Of a DNA stretch of 64,000 nucleotides, positions 10,953 through 21,610 are shown one piece after another. The stretch is from NCBI RefSeq assembly GCF_019578655.1, contig NC_063260.1, positions 16,928,001 to 16,992,000 on the forward strand. Direction: 5' to 3'. The number at the start of each line of letters is the position of its first letter. The first letter of the stretch is position 1. The notes beneath the pieces are model-generated. The model searched no databases and was not told where the DNA came from. It saw only the letters and a list, made by a program, of their open reading frames with translations. The stretch comes from Ricinus communis. Taxonomy: Eukaryota > Streptophyta > Magnoliopsida > Malpighiales > Euphorbiaceae. The translations under genes and the position numbers were made by a program.

Positions 10953-13308
10953 TTTGGGGTTATGTTCTCATGTTGACAGATATACCCCTCTTACGGGGTT
11001 GTTTCTTGACATTGATAAATATAACCCTCTTCCGGGGTTGTTTTCTCATATTGACAAATATACCACTTTTTTGGTGTTATTTTCTCATGTTGAAAGATAT
11101 ACTCCTCTTACGGGGTTGTTTTCTAATATTGACAAATATACCCCACTTACGGGATTGTTTTCTCATTTTGAAAGATATAACCCTCTTACAAGGTTGTTTT
11201 CTAATATTGACAAATATACTCTTCTTACGGGGTTGTTTTCTAATATTGATAAATATACCCCTCTTACGTGGTTGTTTTCTCGTATTGAAAAATATACCAT
11301 TTTTTGGGGTTGTTTTCTCATGTTGAAAGATATACCCCTCTTACGGGGTTATTTTCTAATATTGACAAATATACCCCTCTTACGGGGTTGTTTTCTCATA
11401 TTGACAAATATAACACTTTTTTGGGGTTATGTTCTCATGTTGACAGATATACCCTCTTACGGGGTTGTTTTCAAACATTGATAAATATAACCCTCTTACG
11501 GGATTGTTTTCTCATATTGACAAATATACCACTTTTTTAGTGTTGTTTTCTCATATTGAAAGATATACCTCTCTTATGGGGTTGTTTTCTAATATTGACA
11601 AATATACCCCTCTTACGAGGTTGTTTTCTCATAATGACAAATATATCACTTTTTTGGGGTTATGTTCTCATGTTGACAGATATACCCTCTTACAGGGTTG
11701 TTTTCAAACATTGATAATTATAACCCTCTTACGGGGTTGTTTTCTCATATTGACAAATATACCACTTTTTTTGTATTTTTTTCTCATGTTAAAAGATATA
11801 CCCCTCTTACGGGGTTATTTTCTAATATTGACAAACATACCCCACTTACGGGGTTGTTTTCTCATTTTGATAGATATAACACTTTTTTGGGGTTGTTTTC
11901 TCATGTTGAAAGATATACCTCTCTTACGAGCTTGTTTTCTAATATTGATAAATATACTCCTCTTACAGAGTTGTTTTCTCATATTGACAAATATATCACT
12001 TTTTTGGGATTGTTTTCTCATGTTGAAAGATATACCCCTCTTACGAAGTTGTTTTCTTATATTGATAAATATACCCCTCTTACGGGGTTGTTTTCTCATA
12101 TTGACAAATATATCACTTTTTTGGGATTGTTTTCTCATGTTGAAAGATATACCCCTCTTACGGGGTTGTTTTCTCATATTGACAAATATACCCTCTTACG
12201 GGGTTGTTTTCTCATGTTGACAAAAATACCACTTTTTTGGGGTTATGTTCTCATGTTGACAGATATACCCCTCTTACGGGGTTATTTTCTAACATTGATA
12301 AATATAAACCTCTTACGGGGTTGTTTTCTCATATTGACAAATATACCACTTTTTTGGTGTTGTTTTCTCATGTTGAAAGATATACCCTCTTACGGGGTTG
12401 TTTTCTAATATTGATAAATAAATATACCCCTTATGGGGTTGTTTTATCATTTTAAAAGATATAACCCTCTTACAAGGTTGTTTTCTAATATTGACAAATA
12501 TACTCCTCTTACGGGGTTGTTTTCTAATATTGATAAATATACCCCTTTTACGTTGTTATTTTCACGTATTGAAAAATATATCACTTTTTTGGGGTTGTTT
12601 TCTCATGTTGAAAGATATACCCCTCTTACGGGGTTGTTTTCTAATATTGACAAATATACCCCTCTTATTTGGTTATTTTTTCATATTGACAAATATAACA
12701 CTTTTTTGGGGTTGCTTTCTCATGTTGAAAGATATACTTCTCTTACGGAGTTGTTTTCTAAAATTGACAAATATACCCCTCTTACGGGGTTGTTTTCTCA
12801 TATTGACAAATATACCACATTTTTTGGGTTATGTTCTCATGTTGATAGATATACCCCTCTTACGGGGTTGTTTTCTCATATTGACAAAAATACCACTTTT
12901 TGGTATTGTTTTCTCATGTTGAAAGATATACCCCTCTTACAGGGTTGTTTTCTAATATTGACAAATATACCTCTCTTACGGGGTTGTTTTCTCATATTAA
13001 CAAATATACCACTTTTTTGGTATTGTTTTCTCACCTTGAAAGATATACCCCTCTTACAGAGTTGTTTTCTAATATTGACAAATATACCCCTTTTACGGGG
13101 TTGTTTTCTCATATTGACAAATATACCACTTTTTTAGGGTTATGTTCTCATGTTGACAGATATACCCCTCTTACGGGGTTGTTTTCAAATATTGATAATT
13201 ATAACCCTCTTACGAGGTTGTTTTCTCATATTGACAAATATACCATTTTGTTAGTGTTTTTTTCTCATGTTGAAAGATATACCCCTCTTGTGGGGTTGTT
13301 TTCTAATA
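10953..13308. repeat. 39-bp satellite array, about 60 units with higher-order structure
   Basis: Units of 39 bp are dominated by CTCTTACGGGGTTGTTTTCT plus a second half such as CATATTGACAAATATACC. Two main alternatives exist for the first part: CTCTTACGGGG or ACTTTTTTGGGG. The second half varies among CATGTTGACAGATAT, CATATTGACAAATAT, CATGTTGAAAGATAT and AACATTGATAAATAT. Variant types recur in order with a period of about six units (234 bp), seen most clearly from 11433 to 11900. The marker GTTATGTTCTCATGTTGACA recurs near 10961, 11433, 11661, 12240, 12829 and 13140. Because 39 is divisible by three, long open frames (up to 251 codons) occur in more than one frame and on both strands. I regard them as by-products of the repeat, not genes. 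Confidence 0.95.
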
Positions 13309-13368
13309 TTTAAAATAAAATCTATCAAAATCATTAATAAATTCATAAGTTTTATAAAAAAATCTAGG
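13309..13368. repeat. Right flank repeat of the satellite
   Basis: The stretch beginning TTTAAAATAAAATCTATCAA matches the left flank at 10902-10952 in direct orientation. The pair brackets the whole 39-bp array. Confidence 0.6.
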
Positions 13369-13373
13369 GTTTG

Positions 13374-13530
13374 CAAAAGCCATTTATTTAAAAAAGAAGA
13401 AGATAAAGTTCTTTAAAAATCGAAAGAAAAACATAAAAATTTAGCTTACTTCAAAAGCCATTTATTTAAAAAAAAAGAAGATAAAGTTCTTTAAAAATCG
13501 AAAGAAAAACATAAAAATTTAGCTTACTTC
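13374..13530. repeat. 78-bp tandem duplication
   Basis: The segment starting CAAAAGCCATTTATTT at 13374 is repeated from 13452. The two copies differ by only one or two bases in the A-rich part, so the duplication is recent. Confidence 0.93.
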
Positions 13531-15561
13531 AAAGAATTAATTCTAATTGTTTAAAACAAAAACGACAAAGAATTGATCAGCATCTGCCACCTTTTTTGCA
13601 TAAATGTGTGGATGAAAGTGGCCAAAGAGAAGAAAGTACAGAATATTTGAGATTAAAGATAATGCAGCAACTAGAGGCGGGCGTTTTAGGTTGCCGCTTA
13701 TCGAATAAATTTTTTCATAAATATAAAACAGATTTAATAAGATTTTTAGATTCAACTAAAATAATTAAATTTTATATGAGTATAGATCGAATCGAATTAA
13801 ATAAAAAAATAAACTAAAAAATTAAATAAACTGAATTATATAAATTTATATTAATTTAATTTTTTTATATAATTAGGGAGTTATTATTAGCACTTCCAAT
13901 TAGACTTTTGGCATTTTTACTATTTTCTAATTTTTAATTGTCTCTTATATCATTTTTCTTTTGTCTTTCTCTTTATCCTATATTATTAAATGACGACTTT
14001 TTATTTTTTAAAATTTATTAAATTATTATATTAATATTTATATTATTAGAATTCTTTTATAGACTATGACATATAATTTTATTTTGATGTTAAATGTATC
14101 TTTGTATGTTTTTAATACTCTTTTGTAAAATAAATAAATTTCTAAAATATAGCATCAGTTTTTTTATAACTTTATTTATTTATTATTATATATATATATA
14201 CCCTAGCATAATTTTATAAATAACTAAATTGGTTATAAATTTATATTACAAAGGTTTTAGAATATATACAATAATTAAGAATAGATAAATAATATGTAGT
14301 AAAAATTCCTTGTCCTCTACATATGAAAATTTATTTTATTGTCACTAATAACATATAGACAAAGAATAATAAAAATGCAATTTTGGTTAATCTCATCACT
14401 TAAACATCATGAAGCATATAATTTATGAGTTAAAATATAATTATTATTCAATATTACTATATTTAAGAATAATTTTGAATTTAAATTTTTTATATCTATA
14501 AGTAGTTATTATAAATAGTGATAGAATTCTATAATTCCAACAAAACACACTGTACAAATTAAAAATTAAAAAATCGAACTAAATAATATAAAGATGTATA
14601 TTTTAATAATATAGATACTAAATAGTAATTTAGTAAACTAATAAAAGATGAAAAGTTAACATTACTAGTATAAAAAAATTGAGAGAAATATAAAAAAGGA
14701 TTAAAAAAGTATAAAAAATATTTAAAAAATTAAAAAGACAGTGAGAATGCAAAAAAAAATTTCATGCAGAGTGCGAATAACATAAAGAAAAACATCACAA
14801 GAGTTGAATATTTTTAGAGGTAAGCAAAACTTAAACTTCGTATGGGGTCTACTGAATATTGCATTTTGGTGGCATATTTATCTTTGACCTTGAACTTGAA
14901 AAACAAACTCAGCAAAAAGGAAACATTCTTTTTGGTAAGTTCTGTCTTTTATAGTGCTAATGAAATATGAGCTTTTGCAGGATTTGGGCTGTGAATAAGA
15001 GAGTGTCAAGGATTGGTCAACTTTTTTGATGAGGGTGAAATCTCATCTATTTGACATGAAAGATTGAGAGTTAAAAAAGAAGAAGGCTAATTATTAAGAT
15101 AATTTCCATTATTTCGTTGAAACTAATAATCATATTTAATTACATATAAGCTCCACATAAAAATATGCCGGTCCATTTTTAAAGAATTCTTTTTAATGAT
15201 TAAATCTAATTACGTTGTACATAAACATTTCTCATAAGGTTCAGTAAATAGAAAATTTTAGATTATATTTTGACCTTTTCTAATTTTATCTAAAACTTTT
15301 TCCTTTTTTGCAATTTTATAGCAAAAGTAAAAAAGATAGATTTATGAAAGAATAATTCTCCAATAAAAACATTTTGGAACAAAATCGCAATAAAATTATC
15401 AAATTAGAACATAATTGTAAAAATTTAAAGCTTTTGGTTAAAATTTCTAAATAAATGAATAAGTTTTATCATAACATATATAATGATGATCTTCAAGAAT
15501 GCATAGATTTAGTCCCGCGATAAATGCATATGCCAATTTAAAAATTTATTAAAAAAAAAAA
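13531..15561. other. AT-rich intergenic stretch, no gene seen
   Basis: Only short open frames occur, without recognisable domains. TA-rich simple sequence lies near 14183-14200. The overlapping opposite-strand frames around 13543-13817 are not supported by any motif. Confidence 0.7.
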
Positions 15562-15884
15562 TTAAATGCATATTTATGTTCGCGTACTTGTATCGATAAG
15601 TCAATTTAATACTTTAGTTTTTGGTTTAATCTAACAAATATTTAAATTTTATTTATTTAAATATTTAAATATTTTTAGTTTTTATTTTAACTTAACATAT
15701 ATCCGAATTTTACTTTTTGATAATATTTAAATACATTCATAGAATACACGTAAATATATTAAATAAAAATACATAAATAAATATTAAAATATTACGAAGA
15801 AAATTTAGATATCTGTTAAATTATATAAAAAGTTAGAGCGTTAATCGGACTAAACAATTAAACAACTAAAATTTATGCATTTAA
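15562..15884. repeat. Inverted-repeat element, MITE-like
   Basis: The left end TTAAATGCATA (15562-15572) is mirrored by TATGCATTTAA (15874-15884). The arms continue imperfectly inward: left AACAAATATTTAAATTTTAT at about 15630 matches the reverse complement of the right arm around 15785-15830. Size and AT content fit a degenerate MITE. No clear target duplication was seen. Confidence 0.5.
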
Positions 15885-18505
15885 CTTAAAAGAAATTGCT
15901 GAATTCAAGAAGAAAGATGATAAAATTAATGTCCCTTTTCCTGCACTCACTCGTACATATGATTAATTCAATTCAAATCGAGAGGATTAACTAACTGCCC
16001 TGATAGTAAACGCTTGAAAACTTCTATTGTGAATCTCATCTGAAATTTGATTCTTCCTCAGATCAGGATATTGTAGACTGGGACAGCCCCATTAAAAAGA
16101 ATAGACCCTTTCGCTCAGAGACTTGTAGATATATATAGCATGTTTGACAAAAATTGAAAGCTGAAAAGTATATTTATTTCTTCAGCTTTTACAGTATTTA
16201 CCATTCTCTAAGTTTTTATTTTTTTTTTAAAAGTTCGCTAAAAATAACTATAAATAATTGAAATATATATTATTTAAACTTGAATACATAATTTGTAATT
16301 TATTACTTTAAAGACAAATTTTAGATTTACAAAATTATCAGGGAAATTGTTAGTCAAACAATTATAAGTGTAAAGTTTTCAAAATAAATCTAAAGTAATA
16401 ATTTTCAAAATAGATTTTTGAGAGAAGTTGAAAAAGGCAGCTTTTGATTAATCAAGGTATCGACTTTTCTAGATAGGTATGAATGATTTTCTAAACTAAA
16501 ATCTTTAAGGGTTGGCAAGATCTTTATTTCGTTCCCTTCATATGCATATATTCCATGCTCTCAAATTCTAACTTGAATTTTCTTTCTTTCGACTAAATCT
16601 TGAACTAACATTCATGAATCTCTAAGGAAAGATGTATGAAATCATATATTCAATGTGATATATAAGGAATTTTATATTATAAAAGTTATCGTCAATCTAT
16701 TTTATAATAATGAAATAAGAATTATTTGTTGTATTTATGAGTCGAATCTATCACAACACAATGTTTGAAAAATCTAAATTTTAAGAAAGTCTATTTTCAT
16801 TCAATTTTAGCTAGGTATTATATTATAGGTTTCGCTCTTATGAGTAAGCAGATATGATTTATTGTATGATTCGTTTAGGTGAACCTTTCATTTCTTTACA
16901 TAAGATATTATAAAAAAGTGACTTTTAAATTTTTCAATATTTAGTTATAGTAACTAAAATGAGCTAAAACAAACTAAAAACAAATCTATTATTAAAGATA
17001 AAAAGATTAATTTATGCATAAATCAGGTTCCCCACAGGATTAGTTTACAAGAATCATTTTACATTGGAAAGGTTTTCATCATTCAGAATTTTCCATTTTC
17101 TTCCTTGACTTTCCGTAGCTCAACCAGCATAGCATATTCTCTTATTATGCTAACATGCATAATAAACATCACATGGTCGAGCTTGGCGTGTATTTCATTG
17201 TTTATCATCTCAATTCTCAGCCAACAGGTAAAGAAAGAAAAAAACCTCATTCTTTCATTCCTTAGCTAGTAAATGGAAAAGAATCTTAGAAAGGAGGACG
17301 GAAGGCAAAAGATTTAAGGACAAGTACAGTGAATAAAATCTTGAGAATTTGCTTCTTTAGCACATGCTTCATACTTCTCCATTGCTTTTCACCTTTTCCC
17401 TACCTCTCTTTTTTTTCTTCAATGGAATATCTTGTGCATGTGAATGGCTGTGCCTAATGGCCTTACTAAAATGTTATTGCAAACTAGGGGCGTAATCAAG
17501 TTATGCTACTCGGAATTGATTCAAAAGATATTCTAAATTGACTCAATATTAACTGAGTCTATTTCAAGCTTGAGCTATTCAAGTATCACGAGTCGAATAT
17601 GAGTTCCGTATTACTTGATTGGATAGATACATAAGCTAAATCTAAATTAATTATTTTACTATTTTATTTTTTATATATATTAATCGAGTCATGTTTGAGC
17701 TAAATATTATTTTACAATTTTGTTATTTTTGTAGAGTAATTGAGCTAAACCGAGTCGAGCTAAAGTATATTACGAAATTGCAGTCGAACTTAAAAATGAG
17801 ATTGTATTGAATTAGAGCTTTAAATTTTTGGTCAAATCAAGCTCAAGCGTGGCTTTCAAAATTACTTGATTATATCCTAATATAAACAATACAAAATTAA
17901 CCATTTTAGAGAACTTAATTTTTTTCAGCAAAATAAAATTATCTACTTAAAGACAAAAAATAAGCAAGTTAAATCGAGTTCGGATTGGATCAAATTTGAA
18001 TTTTTATGGCTTGCCTTCTTTTTGAGTTCGGATCATTACAGGTTTGAATGGAATCAGGTTCAAGTTACATAAGATTTTAGGTCAAGTCTCGATTAATTTT
18101 TCGAGTCAATCTATCTAATTTACCTTTTGATTTTGTGAATTTATCTAGTAAAACTCTATGAATTTAGCTATCTTATGATAAAAAATATATATTAATTAAA
18201 CAAATTATTAACCAATTAATTATTTAATAATTAAAATTAATTAATTTATCAATTTATGTATAGTTTTTTTAACTTGACAAATAGTGAAATCATGAATATA
18301 TTTAACTATCAATATAGATCTAATATACTTATGATTAATTTGGTTATAGATATTGAATTAAATAAGAATATGGCTTTGATAAATTAGTTGTAATTACTAT
18401 TTATGGCCTAGTAAAATTATGAATATATTTAGTTAGTTAATCATTCATATAAACTCAATATACTTCTAATTTTAAATAATCTACTTATAAATATTTAATT
18501 AGAAG
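15885..18505. other. AT-rich intergenic stretch, no gene seen
   Basis: No coding motif was found. The part from about 17480 to 18100 has repeated GAGTC/GAGCT and TTCGGAT/TTCAGGT words common in degenerate plant repeats, but I cannot bound an element. Confidence 0.6.
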
Positions 18506-18960
18506 ATATTTGACGACTTGAAGACCCCCCAGATCTCCCCCCTCTATAGTAGACCCAAGCTAGGAGACATCTTGTACCTTTACATAGCGGCGGTAAAGGA
18601 GATAGTGGCCTTAGTCCTGATCAAGAAAGAAGAAGGAGACTAGTTTCCCATATGTCAGCTAAGTCCTTAAAGGGGCTAAGCTCAGATACTCGAGAATCAA
18701 AAAGTTATTGTTTGCCCTCTTCCTAGCGACAAAGAAACTCAGACAAAAGGATATCAAGTCATTGTCAGAACCGACCAACCCATACGAAAGTGCTACAGAA
18801 GGTAGAAACAATGGGAGAATCATTGAATGGGTGACAAAGATTGGTAGTTTCGAGGTCCAATACAAACCTAAGAAAGCAATAAAGGCTAAGGTCTTAATAG
18901 TTTCATTGTTGAATTTAGTGAGGAAGCCAATGACTAAACGCTTCCTAAGATGCCCCCATA
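18506..18960 (+). pseudogene. Retrotransposon ribonuclease H domain, broken
   Basis: Translation in pieces gives LYLYIAAVKEIVALVLIKKE, then QILENQKVIVCPLPSDKE and VRTDQPIRK. These match the plant gypsy order (Y-L-A-v-s-x-A-v-s-A-V-L-v-r, then the LR-YFQ region, then TD-PL). Stops and frameshifts occur between pieces. The catalytic function in the element is removal of RNA from the RNA-DNA hybrid during reverse transcription. Confidence 0.65.
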
Positions 18961-19340
18961 GTTTCTACATATAAATGGTATAGCAAGACTGGATGGATCA
19001 GGAGTAAGAGTAGTCCTTAAAGGACCTAACGAAATAAAAATAAAGTGTGTCATACAACTATCCTTCAAAGCCTCCAATAACATGGTAGAGGATGAAACTG
19101 TCATCGTAAGTCTCTAATTGCCGAAGGAGGTTAGACCAGAAAGATTGATGATCCATAGTCACTCACAATTAGTAATGAACCAAATCATTGGCAGCTTCGC
19201 AACTAAGGACGCTGAGATGACCAAGTACTTGGCAAGGCAAATTGAACGCCTCAATAACTAGAGAAAGCAAGGACCCATTGGACGCTCGAGCAAATACCAC
19301 GATCCACCAATCAAGAGGTAGCCCAATTATCAAAAATAAC
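18961..19340 (+). pseudogene. Second (Tat-type) ribonuclease H domain, broken
   Basis: The frame at about 18974 reads NGIARLDGSGVRVVLKGPNE, followed by FKASNNMVEDE, then HSHSQLVMNQIIGSFATKD and MTKYLARQIERLNN. This is the extra ribonuclease H found C-terminal to the normal one in Tat elements (xDGSSNxxGSGAGVVL, FKASNNEAEYEAL, SDSQLVVNQI). The key acidic positions in SNNEAEYE are altered (MVEDE), and the SDSQ Asp is now His. Confidence 0.65.
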
Positions 19341-19499
19341 GGTAGAGAGAACACAATGCCCAAAAAGGGTACTAGCAAAGCAGTTGAAAAACCAAGCCAT
19401 GAGGAGGAGAACATCCTTCTCCTAGGAGACTAAGAATGGATGAAGCCAATCATAAAATAGCTGGAAGATGGAAAGGCTCTAGAAGACCAAAAGGAACCT

Positions 19500-20660
19500 A
19501 GATAACTAGCTAGAATAACAACAAAATTCACATATCTAGATGACACCCTGTATAAAAGATCAGACACCTATCCATGGCTAAGGTCCGTAAACCTAGAAGA
19601 AGGAGACTGTGTTAAAAAGATACACGAAGGGATAGGAGAGGCACATAAAACCGTAGGGTCGGTATCTATGAAAACACTACTACAACGCTACTATTAGCCC
19701 ATAATGATCAAAGATGACAAGGCTTTAGTCCGAAAATGCAACAAGTGCTAAAAAGCATGAGAAAAACATCAACGTGCCCCCAGCTGACAAACCCCTTTGC
19801 GATCATCTTGGCCTTTCGCCTAATGGGAATCAACATCGAAGGCCTATTTTAACCAGCAATCTGGCAAATGAGATTCTTAATAGTGGTGATAGACCACTTC
19901 TCAAAGTGAGTGGAAGCAAAACTCATAATCACCATCACTTAATCAAAGGTAAACGAGTCTTTCTAGTAAGAGGTGGTATGTAGATTTGAAATACCTAAAA
20001 AAATGGTGATAAATAATGGAAAACATTTGATAATTAAGACTTTCGAGGATTATGCCAGAACTTAGGAACAAAGTTGAGTTTCTCATCAGTCTCCCACTCG
20101 TAGAGCAATAGGATAACAGAGGTGACCAATTGAACCATCGTGCAAGGATTGACGAAGAGGCTCAACTAAGCCAAAGGTAACTAGGCAGAACAACTATACC
20201 ATGTCCTCTAATCCTACATGATTACTCCAAGAACTACAGTCAAGGAAACACCATTCAAAATTGGCCTATAGAATGGAGGCGATCATCCCCATAGAAATCA
20301 ATCTCCCTACTTATCGTATCTCCTACTTCGAGGAAGCAAAAAATGATGAAGCAGCTAGAGCCATCCTAGACTATGCATTAGAAGTAAAAAACCGCCTGGA
20401 TATGGATAGAGGCATAGAAAAGGAGAATAGCAAGGCTATTTGATCAAAGAGTGAGATCGAGAAAATTTATAGAGGGAGACTTAGTCCTTATGGGGGCAGA
20501 TATAAGAAAAGGGAACGTCGGAATAGGGAAACTGGCAGTAAATTGGGAAAGCCCCTTTTAAGTAGAGGAAGTAGCGGGATCAACCTCCTACAAGATTAAT
20601 GACCAGAATAAGCGAATCCTACCTCGAACATGGAATGCTTAGAGCTTCAGGAAAGTACTT
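19500..20660 (+). pseudogene. Tat-type integrase, broken
   Basis: Zinc-binding part: YLDDTLYKRS, EEGDCVKKIHEGIGEAH and MIKDDKALVRKCNKC give the His2-Cys2 order. Core: frames near 19850-20080 read FLIVVIDHFSKWVEA and CRFEIPKKMVINNGK, where the second catalytic Asp of the usual SDNG is Asn. C-terminal part: 20261-20443 (YRMEAIIPIEINLPTYRISY and beyond) matches the post-core region of plant gypsy integrases. Multiple stops and frameshifts are present. The function was to insert cDNA into the chromosome. Confidence 0.7.
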
Positions 20661-20807
20661 CTATTAAAGCACCTAAACTTTTATTTCCTATATTGAACTA
20701 TGGCCATGGGCTTGTAGCAATTGAGTGAATGTCAACAGTTTAACAATAAGTACAATGGAATAATCATTGTTGTTTGCCCACACTAAAACGTTTCTTCGAA
20801 TACAAAT
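20661..20807. other. Untranslated link between integrase and tandem array
   Basis: No coding motif. It connects the integrase C-terminus to the first 89-bp unit. Confidence 0.5.
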
Positions 20808-21470
20808 ATTAAAATTTCACCAAGTCTCCTAAAAGCGACACAGTTGCAAGAGAGACTGATTAAACCTAAAAGCTACTAGGTCACACTAAGGCATATATTA
20901 AAATTTCACTAAGTCCTTTAAAAGCAACAGGGTCGCAAGAAGGACCGATTAAGCCTAAAAGCAACCAGGTCGCACTATGACAGATATTAAAATTTCACTA
21001 AGTCCCCTAAAGGCAACATGGGTGCAAGGGAGATTGACTAATCCTAAAAGCGACCAACTCGCATTACGAGAGACATTAAAATTTCACTAAGTCCTCTAAA
21101 AAAGACACGATTGTAAGGGAGACTGATTAAGCCTAAAAGCCACTAGGTCGCACTATAGTAGACATTAATATTTTACTAAGTCCTTTAAGAATGACATGGT
21201 CGCAAGGTATACCGATTAAGCCTAAAAACGACCATGTCGCACTATCGCAAATATTAAAATTTCACTAAGTCCCTTAAAAGTGACATAGTCGCAAAGGAAA
21301 CTAATTAATCCTAAAAGCGACTAGTTTGCACGGTGGCAAACGTTGAAATTTCATTAAGTCTTTATAAGAGCAACACGATCATAAAGGAGAACAATTAATC
21401 CTATACGCAACATACTTGTAAGAAAGAAAATTTCATTGAGACTCATAAAATGACACAATCGCAGGGAGAT
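20808..21470. repeat. 89-bp tandem repeat, about 7.5 copies
   Basis: Units begin ATTAAAATTTCACTAAGTCC at 20808, 20897, 20986, 21075, 21164, 21253 and 21342, all exactly 89 bp apart. An eroded partial copy follows at about 21425. Each unit carries two related GCGACxxGGTCGCA-like motifs. Tandem arrays between integrase and 3' LTR are known in Tat elements. Confidence 0.93.
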
Positions 21471-21610
21471 GGCTTGTCGAAGCTAACACTTATTCTAAAA
21501 AGTACCTAAAAGGCGAAGCATATTCTCCAACACCACAAAATGCTTCGGAATAATGAAAGAATGGTTGATCAAATGAAAGCGCTTGTACTAAAAAAATAAA
21601 TAACAACAAA

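Noticed and set aside
10953..13308. CRISPR-like array
   Set aside because: Repeats are head-to-tail without unique spacers, units vary, and the setting is a plant chromosome.
10954..13313. Long open frames (175-251 codons) over the 39-bp array as repeat-protein genes
   Set aside because: They exist because the unit length is a multiple of three and the unit lacks stops in several frames. They overlap each other in different frames, shift at single-base deletions and have no separate start or end structure.
13374..13530. Relation between the 78-bp duplication and the 39-bp satellite because 78 is twice 39
   Set aside because: The sequences share no similarity, so the ratio is coincidence.
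13543..13817. Two opposite-strand frames of about 70 codons
   Set aside because: AT-rich, no domain, no splice or promoter evidence, and each is a shadow of the other.
14940..14995. Possible small exon with GTAAGT and TTTTGCAG sites
   Set aside because: Splice-like words alone are common in AT-rich DNA. Neither side has a coding frame with recognisable similarity.
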